A DNA stretch of 57,408 bases, from contig JAGVMP010000002.1 of NCBI GenBank assembly GCA_020053735.1, positions 1-57,408 on the forward strand, given 5' to 3'. Below the pieces are notes generated by a model, which saw only the letters and a list, made by a program, of their open reading frames with translations, did no database searches and was not told where the DNA came from. The position numbers were made by a program, and so were the translations under genes. The stretch comes from Pseudomonadota bacterium. Lineage in GTDB: Bacteria; Pseudomonadota; Gammaproteobacteria; Burkholderiales; Methylophilaceae. Positions 42,406 through 51,974 of the stretch are shown here, one piece after another; within the stretch, counting starts at the first letter, position 1; each line of letters starts with the position of its first letter.

Positions 42406-44022
42406 TCATATTGCCGCTCCCAATGTTGGTAGGTTGGCAGTCTGTTTTAATATAATTTTAATTTTAAATATGGCAGGTGGGCGCTCTGTGGTGGCGCCTT
42501 CGTCAGTGGTACTACCTTGCAAATTGGCGAGTGAGCTTACATTCACAGGCTCTTGTAACACAACCACTTGCTCCACCAGTGCGTTCTCTCGCAGGCGGCT
42601 TACAAACTGGTTGACGCTATTGAGCGCTTTGCGATAATCGCCAGTAAAGTTTTTAATTTCAGCATTCACAAAACCTATTTGTATCAGCTTACTTGGATCA
42701 CTATTCGCTACTGGCTGCGATATTGGGGTTTGCGCTTGCGTATTAGCGTTGCCATCTTCATCTTTCAATTCCTTATCGCTGGTTTGCAACCAACGCAGTC
42801 TATTTAAACCAATTTCAGGTGATGCTTCAAACGCTTGACTTAACACTTGCATAAGTTGGCGCGGGGTTTGATTATTATTTTTAATGGTTTGCGCAAGCTC
42901 TGCGGCTATTTTTAACTCAGTGCTGGCAATGGGCGTAGTGGGGAAATTCTTCGCCACTTCCTCATATTGCTGTTGCTGCTGCAGGGTTTGTGCTGCAATA
43001 GATAGCAACTGATCTTTTTGCTGCGAACCTTGCCAGCCATAATAACCAGCTAAAATAACACCCAGCGTAGCAATGCTGGCAGTAGCAATATTAATTTTAC
43101 GTCGCACATTATTCAGGCTATGAATTTTGCTTAATGTAACTGGCGCCAAGTTATCAGGCACGTTGCCATTAGCCAATAGCTGCATGTGCAACAACTCTGG
43201 ATGCGTTTTTACTAAATCGGCTGCAATATTCACATTTTTGGCATATGCCAACAGATCTACGGCTTTACACTCCAAACCTTGTTCTTGGCTAATATTTTTT
43301 GCTATTTCATCGTGAGTACCATCTACAGCAGGCAGCACCATTTGCAGAGGAGTTTCGCCAGTAATTAAGCGCTGGCTCAATAAATAAAGCCGAGTTTTAT
43401 CAATCTCGACCAAATAGAAATATGCTAGTTGGTTAGGCTTTACATCTTTCATAGGCACTAGACGGCTCATGCGTAAGCGTCCATTGTGCAAATAAGTTTG
43501 GCGCAGACCAGAAGACAAACGCTCGCACAGCAAAATATGTGGCGCCATTAGCTTCATTTGACGCACGACCACTTGGCTAATCATAGGCAATAAATACACG
43601 CCCACTAGCGGCGCCTGATTGGCCTGAATCGCATCCATCCAACCTTGTAAAAAGTCGGCATTGCTTAGCGCAACAAAGAGAAATTGATCATCTTTGCGTT
43701 TATCGCTGGCACGTTTAATAAAATGTGCCGCGCGATACAAACTGTTCCGATTAAATTGATTCAGCTTACGCTCGACAATCTCACGCCGCCCGCCGCCTGT
43801 GGTGTGTGGCAAGCTTTCCAAACGATAATCTTCTTCTATCGCATCAGCAATTAGGTAGACATTAATATCTTTGTATTGCGCTAGAAATTCGCTAAAGCGC
43901 GTATGGTCTTGGCTGGTATTGCCAAATACCACGTAAGTTTGCAATTTTGTGCCATGCCAAAAACCAGCCGTCAAACTGGTGTTTGTGGCACATAAAATTA
44001 ATTTTTTGGGGCTAGCTAACAT
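42406..44022 (-). CDS. large pilus assembly protein, PilM/PilN-like (GspL-like architecture)
   Basis: A 538-residue protein. The N-terminal 300 residues are cytosolic and may be a degenerate actin-like PilM/GspL domain; a transmembrane helix at about 305-323 (NIATASIATLGVILAGYYGW) is followed by a periplasmic coiled coil and a PilN-like ferredoxin-fold domain. So it looks like PilM and PilN in one chain, as in GspL. It lies between the mshG-like and PilO-like genes. The fusion reading is inferred from hydrophobicity and position. Confidence 0.65.
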   Translation of the reverse strand: MLASPKKLILCATNTSLTAGFWHGTKLQTYVVFGNTSQDHTRFSEFLAQYKDINVYLIADAIEEDYRLESLPHTTGGGRREIVERKLNQFNRNSLYRAAHFIKRASDKRKDDQFLFVALSNADFLQGWMDAIQANQAPLVGVYLLPMISQVVVRQMKLMAPHILLCERLSSGLRQTYLHNGRLRMSRLVPMKDVKPNQLAYFYLVEIDKTRLYLLSQRLITGETPLQMVLPAVDGTHDEIAKNISQEQGLECKAVDLLAYAKNVNIAADLVKTHPELLHMQLLANGNVPDNLAPVTLSKIHSLNNVRRKINIATASIATLGVILAGYYGWQGSQQKDQLLSIAAQTLQQQQQYEEVAKNFPTTPIASTELKIAAELAQTIKNNNQTPRQLMQVLSQAFEASPEIGLNRLRWLQTSDKELKDEDGNANTQAQTPISQPVANSDPSKLIQIGFVNAEIKNFTGDYRKALNSVNQFVSRLRENALVEQVVVLQEPVNVSSLANLQGSTTDEGATTERPPAIFKIKIILKQTANLPTLGAAI

Positions 44023-44037
44023 TCTGGTTTTTAATCA

Positions 44038-45243
44038 TTAAAACTTCATTTTACCAAACGAATCGTACACCGGACCAAGCACCGACATCATAATAAACGC
44101 TAATATTAAGCCCAGAATTACCGTCAGCGCAGGCTCTAGCAATTTAAGCATTTTTTGCATCATTTCATTCACATCTCTATCGTAAAAATAGCTCACATTG
44201 AGCAGCGACTTATCCAGCGCGCCAGTATTTTCGCCCACTTTAATCATACGCACCACTAGCGGTGGAAACAACCCTGCATTTTGAAAGCTCTCGCTCATGC
44301 TATCGCCTGCGTTAATCTGCGCATGAGCACGGCTCAACGCATCGGCCACCACGCGATTACCGACAATTTTTTCACAGGTTTTAATAGCATCTAAAACTGG
44401 AATACCGGTTTGATACATCAGCGCAAAATAACGTGCAAATCGCGCCATAATAATTTTTTGTAAAATCTCGCCAGTCAGTGGTAACTGTAATTTAATGTAA
44501 TCAAACTTATAGCGCGCATCTTCACTTTGCTGAATATAAGCAGCTAGACCAGCAATAACAATGATTGGAAGAGTTAAAAATAGCCACCAATAATTTACGA
44601 ATGCGTTAGAAACAAAAATTAAAATACGTGTATTCAGAGGTAGTTCTTGACCTAGGCTGTTTAAAAACTTTACCATCTCTGGCACTAAATACATCATCAA
44701 AAATGTCACGGCTGCCATCACTACTACGAACACAAACAATGGGTAAGCCAGCAAGCGCTTAGTTTGGCTCAACAGCTCATCTTGCCATTTTAAGGTGTTG
44801 CTTAAGTTATCAAACACTGTTGATAACTGGCCAGTTTGCTCTCCAGCAGCTACCAAGTTTACAAATACCTCATCAAATACATCAGGGTGTTCGGCCAAGG
44901 CTTGGCTGAGCATTTTACCGCCTTCCACCTCACCCGCTAAGGCACCTAAAACTTTTTGAAAATAGAGATTTTGAGTGCTTTCGCGCAAATCATTCAGGCC
45001 TTCTAACATCGGCACACCTGCACTTGTAAGCTGCTCCAGCTGAAAGCAAAACATGACCAAATCGCGATTATTAACCTTATTTTGCGTGAAAACTTTTTTA
45101 GATTTTTCGGTCGATTTAAAGGTAATTAAATCTAAACCCATGCGCTCCAAGCGGATCTCTAAATCCACCTCATTCAGTGCATCAATCTGGCCTTGTGCAT
45201 GGCGGCCAGTTTGATCAATTGCCCTGTAGTTAAAAGTTGCCAT
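44038..45243 (-). CDS. mshG: inner membrane platform protein of PilC/GspF/MshG type
   Basis: A 401-residue GspF-family protein. Two repeated T2SF domains (about 65-190 and 265-390) each have amphipathic helices, with three membrane segments (about 165-190, 215-237, 370-392). Motifs MFCFQLEQLTSAGVPMLEGL, and in the second copy FARYFALMYQTGIPVLDAI with VRMIKVGENTG, are diagnostic. It transmits force from the ATPase encoded upstream to pilin polymerisation. Confidence 0.93.
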   Translation of the reverse strand: MATFNYRAIDQTGRHAQGQIDALNEVDLEIRLERMGLDLITFKSTEKSKKVFTQNKVNNRDLVMFCFQLEQLTSAGVPMLEGLNDLRESTQNLYFQKVLGALAGEVEGGKMLSQALAEHPDVFDEVFVNLVAAGEQTGQLSTVFDNLSNTLKWQDELLSQTKRLLAYPLFVFVVVMAAVTFLMMYLVPEMVKFLNSLGQELPLNTRILIFVSNAFVNYWWLFLTLPIIVIAGLAAYIQQSEDARYKFDYIKLQLPLTGEILQKIIMARFARYFALMYQTGIPVLDAIKTCEKIVGNRVVADALSRAHAQINAGDSMSESFQNAGLFPPLVVRMIKVGENTGALDKSLLNVSYFYDRDVNEMMQKMLKLLEPALTVILGLILAFIMMSVLGPVYDSFGKMKF

Positions 45244-45298
45244 GGAGATTTGCTGATAGGTTTTTACACTATATTTTTAATAAAGCACGCAAAATGCA

Positions 45299-47005
45299 CT
45301 AATGTAAAATACGAGAAGTTAAATCAATCACACGCATCACTTCATCTATACTGGTATAGCCTTCCAATATACGACGTACGCCGTCATCGGCGAGTGTGGT
45401 AAAGCCCTTTTCAAGCGCTAATTTACGCAACTCGTCAAAGTGTGCGCGCCGTGCAATCAGCGAATCTAAATCGTTGTCAATGCGCAATAATTCCATAATT
45501 GCCATACGGCCACGATAGCCAGTTTGGTTACAACGCTTGCAACCCTTGTGCTTAAATATTTGAATCGCCTCGTTACGCTTTACGCCCAAAATTTTGCGCT
45601 GGTCATCTGTCGGTTTAGTCGGCTCCTTGCAATGCGGGCACAGCACGCGCACCAAGCGCTGCGCTACCACACCAATAATATTACCCGCCATAATGTCGGG
45701 AGAAATTCCGATATCGGTAAGCCTAGGGATAGCACCCAGCGCGGAGTTGGTGTGTAGCGTGGTGAATACTTGGTGGCCAGTCATGGCTGCTCTAAATGCC
45801 ATGGTGGCGGTGTCAGCGTCACGTACCTCGCCCACCAAAATAATGTCGGGGTCTTGTCGCATAATCGAGCGAATGCCGTTGGCAAAATCTACTTTGTTTA
45901 CTTCTGCCACCGAGGTTTGACGCATCTGTGTCACAGGGTATTCTACTGGGTCTTCCAGTGTCATAATATTCACCGCTTCGGTATTTTTATGCGAGAGCAG
46001 CGAATACAGTGTAGTGGTCTTACCGCTACCCGTTGGCCCTGTGACCACCAATATACCTTCTGGCCGAGTCATCATCAGTTTAAGCTGCTCAAGCGTATTG
46101 GTGCGTAGTCCCATGCGTTCAAGCGGAATAATAGAACGTTCACGATCCAGCACCCGCAACACAATATTTTCACCATGAATGGTGGGGTGAGATGACACCC
46201 TGAAATCAATCGGACGACCACACAAATTCATATTCAAACGGCCATCTTGCGGTGAGCGGGTTTCAGCAATATCCATACCACTAATGACTTTTAATCGCAC
46301 GGCGACACCAGGCCAATAGCTTTTATGCAAGCTGCGCACCTGCTGCAGTACGCCATCAATTCGGTAGCGAATACGCAAAAATGCAAACTCAGGCTCAAAG
46401 TGAATATCCGATGCACCACGTTTCACAGCATCCATCAATAACGCACCTACCAAACGTACTACTGGCTGCGTGTATTCTTCGCCCTCAGCGGTCAGGCTTT
46501 GGTAGTCAATTTCACCAGTCTCTATCTCACGTAAGATGCCGTCAACCGATAGTTCATAACCATAAAATTGGTCAATATAGTCTTCTAACTGTGCATCAGC
46601 TGCCAACACAGGCTTAAGTTGAATTTGCCCGCCCAGCATGGCGCGAAGCTGGTCAAGTGCCACCACGTTAAACATGTCGGCCATCGCTACTATCATGGTT
46701 TTGGTAGCGTCTTCATATGCCACGGGTAGTAAATGATAGCGCCTTGAAAAATCTTCAGGCACCATGCCGAGTGCATCTACATCGGCCACCACCGTGCTTA
46801 AATCAATACTTTCTTGTCCAATAGTGTGCGCAACCAAATCGCGCACCATATTCTCAGACACAAAGCCCAAGCGCACCAATTGGCGGCCTAATGGGATGTT
46901 GTTCGTCTCTTGCTCAATAAGTGCAATGCGCAGTTGGTCCTGGCTAATCAAGCCCTGCTGTATCATTAATTCGCCTAGGCGTAGTTTGCGTCTTTGTTCA
47001 GCCAT
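45299..47005 (-). CDS. mshE: pilus assembly ATPase MshE (GspE/PilB family)
   Basis: A 568-residue ATPase. The N-terminal MshEN domain (LRLGELMIQQGLISQDQLRI, then SRRYHLLPVAYED) is the c-di-GMP-binding type. Walker A is GPTGSGKTTTLYS, the Asp box DIILVGEVRD is present, and the zinc tetracysteine is CPHCKEPT ... CKRCNQTGYRG. In Vibrio MshE, c-di-GMP binding to MshEN stimulates pilus extension. That links this operon to the c-di-GMP enzymes elsewhere in the window, by inference. Confidence 0.94.
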   Translation of the reverse strand: MAEQRRKLRLGELMIQQGLISQDQLRIALIEQETNNIPLGRQLVRLGFVSENMVRDLVAHTIGQESIDLSTVVADVDALGMVPEDFSRRYHLLPVAYEDATKTMIVAMADMFNVVALDQLRAMLGGQIQLKPVLAADAQLEDYIDQFYGYELSVDGILREIETGEIDYQSLTAEGEEYTQPVVRLVGALLMDAVKRGASDIHFEPEFAFLRIRYRIDGVLQQVRSLHKSYWPGVAVRLKVISGMDIAETRSPQDGRLNMNLCGRPIDFRVSSHPTIHGENIVLRVLDRERSIIPLERMGLRTNTLEQLKLMMTRPEGILVVTGPTGSGKTTTLYSLLSHKNTEAVNIMTLEDPVEYPVTQMRQTSVAEVNKVDFANGIRSIMRQDPDIILVGEVRDADTATMAFRAAMTGHQVFTTLHTNSALGAIPRLTDIGISPDIMAGNIIGVVAQRLVRVLCPHCKEPTKPTDDQRKILGVKRNEAIQIFKHKGCKRCNQTGYRGRMAIMELLRIDNDLDSLIARRAHFDELRKLALEKGFTTLADDGVRRILEGYTSIDEVMRVIDLTSRILH

Positions 47006-47047
47006 TAAAAAATTCTGCCATTATTTATGTTCTATCTATTTTTGGAT

Positions 47048-48493
47048 TTATTGAATTGCTGCTATACGCGCTGATAATGCTGCCTTGTCAATATTACTTG
47101 CATTGCTGGCTTGCGCTAAGGCTTGCTGATAATACGGCAGTGCTAATTTTGACTTGCCCATTTGGTCTAAGCTTACGGCCAAGTTATAGGCATTGTCTGC
47201 TGTCTTATTTAAACTATAGGCATCAAAATAAGCTTGTTGCGCCGCTGGCCACTGATTTTGCTCGGCATATAAGTTACCAAGCGCTACATGCAAGTTGGCG
47301 TCATCTGGTTGCTTAGCTAACATATTTTTCAAGCTGATTTCGTTGGTTAAGTCACTACCTTGAGACCGATTATCCAACAAGGTCGCCTGCGCAACATTGT
47401 TACGTGGGTCCACTTCTAGTACTTTGCCATACCATGCATTTGCATCTGCGCTGCGGCCTTGCCTAGAAGCAATTGCACCCAAACCCAACAACGCATCTAC
47501 ATTGCGAATATCCTGTTTTAACACTTGCTTATACAGCTGTTGTGCCTGTGTATCATTGCCTGCATTATATGCCTCGTAAGCGCTCATCAGCACTGGGTTT
47601 ACGCTTGGTTGCGGCGTAGATTTTGTCACACTGAAAGAAGCGCTTTCTGAGGCTATTGCAGTATTATTTTTAGGCGAGTTTTTAGATTTGCGCGATTTAT
47701 TATTGGCTTTATTGGCAGAAAAAGACGCTTGCAAACGATTCGAGCCATCATCGCTATCAGTCAGATTATTTTCATTTATTTCACTGGTGTTTTCTGCACT
47801 GTCATCAAAAGTAAGCATCACTTCATCTTCTTCAATTGCAACTGCTTTATTTGTTTTTTTTCTAGCCATCATAGGCTTAGATTCTGCTAGCTCAAATTCA
47901 GGCGGCATAACAGTCTCTGTTGCTGAAGGTGCTACTTCTAAAGACTCAGCAGCAAGCTCACTGACATTTGTTTGGGTATCTTGAGCCTCAGGAATAGTCT
48001 GTGGAACAACCTCTGCCGTCGTGGCAATTTGTTCTAATGGCCGCGCTGGCACCACAATGGGTGGGGAGCTATCAACAAATTGATAAAAATATAGCCCCAT
48101 GCCCAACAATGCAATTAAGCCAGCGCCTGCAATCATGATTAATCGGGCGCTATCAGTTTTTTCCTCAAGGCCTTTGGCAGAAAACACATTAGCCGCACTT
48201 TTTGCTGTGACATGCTGGTTAGGCTGCTGAGTGGATGTTGTAGCTGCAGGTGCTGTGCTAACCGCTGTGCTGGCTGGCTTTGCAATATTTGCAGCGGCAT
48301 CTGAAAATGAGCTACCAGTTGGACTTAGGGATAACTCCAACTCTGCCCCAGCTGTTTTTTCTGGATTTTGAGTATGAGGCAGTTTACTGCTAACATCAGC
48401 CTGCATTTCAATCTCGGCTTTAATTTCGCTAGCTTGTTGTTGCTCAGTTTTAGCATTTTGGGCTTTATCTAATGCTTTAATTAGCAGGCTCAT
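47048..48493 (-). CDS. TPR protein of the MSHA-like operon (MshN-like)
   Basis: A 481-residue protein with a cytosolic N-terminus MSLLIKALDKAQNAK, typical for this gene in msh loci, one membrane helix near 120-137 (LIMIAGAGLIALLGMGLYFY), a low-complexity Pro/Glu/Ser linker, and C-terminal tetratricopeptide repeats (about 300-475; NVDALLGLGAIASRQGR, ANLHVALGNLYAEQNQW). It probably scaffolds pilus assembly in the periplasm. Placed between secretin and ATPase genes. Confidence 0.85.
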   Translation of the reverse strand: MSLLIKALDKAQNAKTEQQQASEIKAEIEMQADVSSKLPHTQNPEKTAGAELELSLSPTGSSFSDAAANIAKPASTAVSTAPAATTSTQQPNQHVTAKSAANVFSAKGLEEKTDSARLIMIAGAGLIALLGMGLYFYQFVDSSPPIVVPARPLEQIATTAEVVPQTIPEAQDTQTNVSELAAESLEVAPSATETVMPPEFELAESKPMMARKKTNKAVAIEEDEVMLTFDDSAENTSEINENNLTDSDDGSNRLQASFSANKANNKSRKSKNSPKNNTAIASESASFSVTKSTPQPSVNPVLMSAYEAYNAGNDTQAQQLYKQVLKQDIRNVDALLGLGAIASRQGRSADANAWYGKVLEVDPRNNVAQATLLDNRSQGSDLTNEISLKNMLAKQPDDANLHVALGNLYAEQNQWPAAQQAYFDAYSLNKTADNAYNLAVSLDQMGKSKLALPYYQQALAQASNASNIDKAALSARIAAIQ

Positions 48494-48508
48494 GAATCTA
48501 AAACCTAA

Positions 48509-50449
48509 TTAATTCGCTTCTTCTAATACATTTTGCAATTGTTGGGCAGGCAGATATTGTTTATAGCTTTGTAACTCATCGCTTTCTAAACTGGCATTAA
48601 GCACTACGGTAGGGCGAAGAAATATCACTAGCTCTGTTTTTTGAGTGGCATCATTCTTACCAGTAAACACTTTGCCTACCCCTGGAACCTCAGATAATCC
48701 AGGGACTTTATCGGTATTGCGCTGAATTTCATCCTGCATCAAGCCCCCTAGGACAGCGGTATTTCCACTATCAATTTGCAATATCGATTCCATCTCGCGC
48801 ACTTGAATTTGTGGAATTTGACTAGGAACAACAACACCTCCACCCGCACCATTTAATGCAGGATTTGGATCGCGGACAAAGCTAAGAACTCGAGAGATGG
48901 TCGGACGTACATTGACATTTACTTTACCTGTGTCGTTAATTTGTGGCGTCACACTCATTACCACACCTACAGGCACTGTATTTGGCGTTGTGGTAATAGT
49001 CGACAACGTATTACCACCAATTGCGCCCTGCGACTGTTGCGCTTGTACAGTAAAATATACTAAATTATCCACCACTTTTAGTACCGCAGTTTGGTTATTC
49101 AGCACCATTAGCTTTGGGCTAGAAAGTACTTTGGTATCGCCGAACTGTTTAAGCAAAGTAATAGATGCCGCAATGTTCCCGATACGGCTCATTGGATTTA
49201 AATAACCAGCCACCAAGCCAGCTGTAGGCGCGAAGCCAAGTGCATTATTTTCGCCCGTGCTAAAGCCCCCTGTAGTGGTATTAAAGTTAACACCTTTTGA
49301 GCCTAGCGTCTGACCAAACACAAAGCCGCTATTACTTGGCGTGTTATTTAATCGGCTCCAGTCAATGCCTGCTTGAAAACTATCATTTAGACGAACTTCC
49401 ACAATGGTCGCCTCAATCAACACTTGACGGCGTGCACTGCCCATCACACGGTCGATAAACTCTTGTACCTTTTCGTGCTGCTTATTCGTGGCACGCACGC
49501 TAATTACGCCTGTTTCTGGGTTAGCGATCACGTTGGCTGCTAATAAAGTTTTGTACTCTGAACGCTGTTGATTGCGCTCTTCTGTTGCAGCTCGAGTGGC
49601 TTCTGCTTGGCTTGCTATGGTTGCTGGCATGCCATTAGCGTTCGTCTCCTGTGCGTTTGTTTCAGTGGTGCTACCAAATCGCGACACAATCACTTCTTTA
49701 TCAGTTTCTGCTAACAACTCTTTAATATTTTGAATTAACGATTCCCACAAGTGATTTTTTGAACTGCTGTCCACCGAAGTGCGCGAGCTATTATTGGCTC
49801 CGCTGCCAGAAGTGCTTGTCGTTACACTAGCGCCACCTGCACCAGTACTTGCGCTCTGACCTGTGCTTGAAATTTCTGCCGCCGCACCAATGAAACCTTT
49901 GGTATCGCGGTTCATATTCACATAATCTACTTTATAAATGCGCAACACTGGTTGGTCTGGAGCAATATAAAGAGTGTTTCCATCCATTTTGTAGGTTAAA
50001 TCGACTTGTTTAGCTAAACGCTCTAAAATAGCGGGTAAGGTTTGATCCACTGCATTTAATGTAGCGCGGCCTTGAATGGCGGGATGTATATCTACGTTGA
50101 TTTTGCTTTCGCGTGCCAGCGCAAACAAAATTTCTTTAACGGGTACTTCGTTGACTACAACACTGTAGGTTTGTGCTTTGGTAGTGGCCTTGGGTGGCGG
50201 TAATTGCGGGGCACTACGTACTAACTTGGGAATAGGTGCAACATTGGTGTTTTGCGCATTATTTTGACTGGCTTCGGGGGTGTTGGCTTTGCCATCAATA
50301 TGACCAGCCGACGGTTTCACTTTGGACTGATGCGAGCAGGCTGTAATTGCCAAAATCACCAGCACTACACTAAATTTAGCGCCAAATTTAACCATGCCAA
50401 CGCTCATCTTATTATTTAGGCCGATATTATTAATACCTTGATTTTGCAC
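48509..50449 (-). CDS. mshL: MSHA-type outer membrane secretin (MshL-like)
   Basis: A 646-residue secretin. A lipoprotein signal (FSVVLVILAITACSHQ) is followed by a Pro-rich region, secretin N domains (VPVKEILFALARESKINVDI) with a Ser/Gly/Thr-rich loop near 200-225, and the C-terminal secretin core (GSARRQVLIEATIVEVRL, NNQTAVLKVVDN, LGGLMQDE). It forms the outer membrane ring for the pilus. GTG at 50449 after AGGGG is the likely start, while ATGs further in (50407, 50395) give shorter leaders. Confidence 0.92.
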   Translation of the reverse strand: MQNQGINNIGLNNKMSVGMVKFGAKFSVVLVILAITACSHQSKVKPSAGHIDGKANTPEASQNNAQNTNVAPIPKLVRSAPQLPPPKATTKAQTYSVVVNEVPVKEILFALARESKINVDIHPAIQGRATLNAVDQTLPAILERLAKQVDLTYKMDGNTLYIAPDQPVLRIYKVDYVNMNRDTKGFIGAAAEISSTGQSASTGAGGASVTTSTSGSGANNSSRTSVDSSSKNHLWESLIQNIKELLAETDKEVIVSRFGSTTETNAQETNANGMPATIASQAEATRAATEERNQQRSEYKTLLAANVIANPETGVISVRATNKQHEKVQEFIDRVMGSARRQVLIEATIVEVRLNDSFQAGIDWSRLNNTPSNSGFVFGQTLGSKGVNFNTTTGGFSTGENNALGFAPTAGLVAGYLNPMSRIGNIAASITLLKQFGDTKVLSSPKLMVLNNQTAVLKVVDNLVYFTVQAQQSQGAIGGNTLSTITTTPNTVPVGVVMSVTPQINDTGKVNVNVRPTISRVLSFVRDPNPALNGAGGGVVVPSQIPQIQVREMESILQIDSGNTAVLGGLMQDEIQRNTDKVPGLSEVPGVGKVFTGKNDATQKTELVIFLRPTVVLNASLESDELQSYKQYLPAQQLQNVLEEAN

Positions 50450-50567
50450 GACTTGCTGCCCCTAAGGTTTTTGTACTACTGTTGTTATCGCATAAGTTGC
50501 ATTAAATTGCAATACTAACTTATTGAAAAACTTATAAATTATGTTTAGTTATTACATTTTTACAAAT

Positions 50568-51968
50568 TTATTTGGTTTCTTGTAACACCCCTGCAACAGT
50601 ACGCAATTGCGGACGATTTTTTTGTATCTCTAACGGTAATTTTTTTAGTGCTTGCATGGCTTCTACGCGATTAGCAAAACTACCATACAACACGGTTAAA
50701 AATGGCAGGCCATTCACTCTGGTTCTGTAAACATAAATATTATCCAACTCCACTTGCTGGCTAAGCACTTCCAAATCGCTTTTGAGCTGCGCTGCGCTAC
50801 TGGCTCCCATCAGTTGAATGGTGACCGTACTTGGGTTTTGGCTAGCGAGCCAAGTGGAAGTTGCAGTTAAGCGGCCAGTTAAAATATCTGGGCTTACTTG
50901 AGAATTGATTTGCGGACTCATTGCTTGGTCATTATTTACTGGAGCGGTTTTGACAGGGCTGGAAGGCTTATGGATATTGGCTTCTGGGCCAGTTGTTTTG
51001 ATGTCTGTTGTTTCAGCCGTTATATCAGTGCTTGTTGCAACTGTATTTTTAGGTTTTTGCAGCCACATACTTGCCGCATATCCCAGTGCCAAACCAATTA
51101 CCAGCAAGCCTGCCCACATCAACATTTGCGTGTTTTTGGCTAGTTTTTTTGCAGCCTCTACGCCAAATTCACTGTCGCCAATCGCAGCCTGCACATGCTT
51201 GGGCGTCACCTGATATACATTTTCGGCAAACGCGGCCAGCAGCGCTTTATCAGCCAAAATATTCACCCGCCTCACCAAACCATCGGCGGCATTGGCCAGT
51301 TTTTTTACTGCGGCGGCTGTAAACATTGGCGGGCCAAAGTAACCTGCCGCACGCAGCCTAAACATTAAATACTCGCCAATCTCTTTGGTTTGTAATGGCG
51401 CTAAGTTAAAGCTGTGGGTAATACGCTCGCGTAGCTGGCGGATATTGGCTTGATTGAGATTTTCGTCTAACTCGGGCTGGCCAAATAACACAATTTGCAA
51501 CAGTTTATCGTGCTTGGTTTCTAGATTTGAGAGTAAGCGAATTTCCTCAAGGGTAGCCAACGGCATACCTTGTGCCTCTTCAACAAAAATCACCACTTGC
51601 TTGCCCGCTGCATGTCTTGCCAGTAGGTGTGTTTGCAGCACTTGCATGACTTTTAGTCGGTCGGCATTTTTAGGTAATTTTAACTGTAGTTCAAAGGCAA
51701 TGGCGTGCAAAACATCTTCTGGCGCCACACTGGGGTTGGCCAAAAAAATGCTTTCAATTTTTTCTGGCAAAATCGTTTGCAACATGCGGCACAACATGGT
51801 TTTACCGCTACCCACCTCACCCACCACTTTAACAATACCTTCACCACTGGTAATAGCGTAGATTAAGGCATCCAGCACCGCACCACGATTACCGCCGGTA
51901 AAAAAAACTTCAGTATTTGGGGTGATTTTGAATGGCGGCTCTTTTAAGCCGAAATGTGCATAATACAT
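50568..51968 (-). CDS. ExeA/MshM-like AAA ATPase with C-terminal SPOR-like domain
   Basis: A 466-residue protein. The N-terminal AAA domain begins MYYAHFGLKEPPFKITPNTE, has Walker A VVGEVGSGKTMLC and Walker B QVVIFVEEAQGMP. A membrane helix lies near 280-300 (LMWAGLLVIGLALGYAASMW), and the last 90 residues (TIQLMGASSAAQLKSDLEVL) look like a SPOR peptidoglycan-binding domain. ExeA-type ATPases help the secretin pass the cell wall. It lies 118 bases upstream of the secretin gene. Confidence 0.88.
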   Translation of the reverse strand: MYYAHFGLKEPPFKITPNTEVFFTGGNRGAVLDALIYAITSGEGIVKVVGEVGSGKTMLCRMLQTILPEKIESIFLANPSVAPEDVLHAIAFELQLKLPKNADRLKVMQVLQTHLLARHAAGKQVVIFVEEAQGMPLATLEEIRLLSNLETKHDKLLQIVLFGQPELDENLNQANIRQLRERITHSFNLAPLQTKEIGEYLMFRLRAAGYFGPPMFTAAAVKKLANAADGLVRRVNILADKALLAAFAENVYQVTPKHVQAAIGDSEFGVEAAKKLAKNTQMLMWAGLLVIGLALGYAASMWLQKPKNTVATSTDITAETTDIKTTGPEANIHKPSSPVKTAPVNNDQAMSPQINSQVSPDILTGRLTATSTWLASQNPSTVTIQLMGASSAAQLKSDLEVLSQQVELDNIYVYRTRVNGLPFLTVLYGSFANRVEAMQALKKLPLEIQKNRPQLRTVAGVLQETK

Positions 51969-51974
51969 CGCGCT

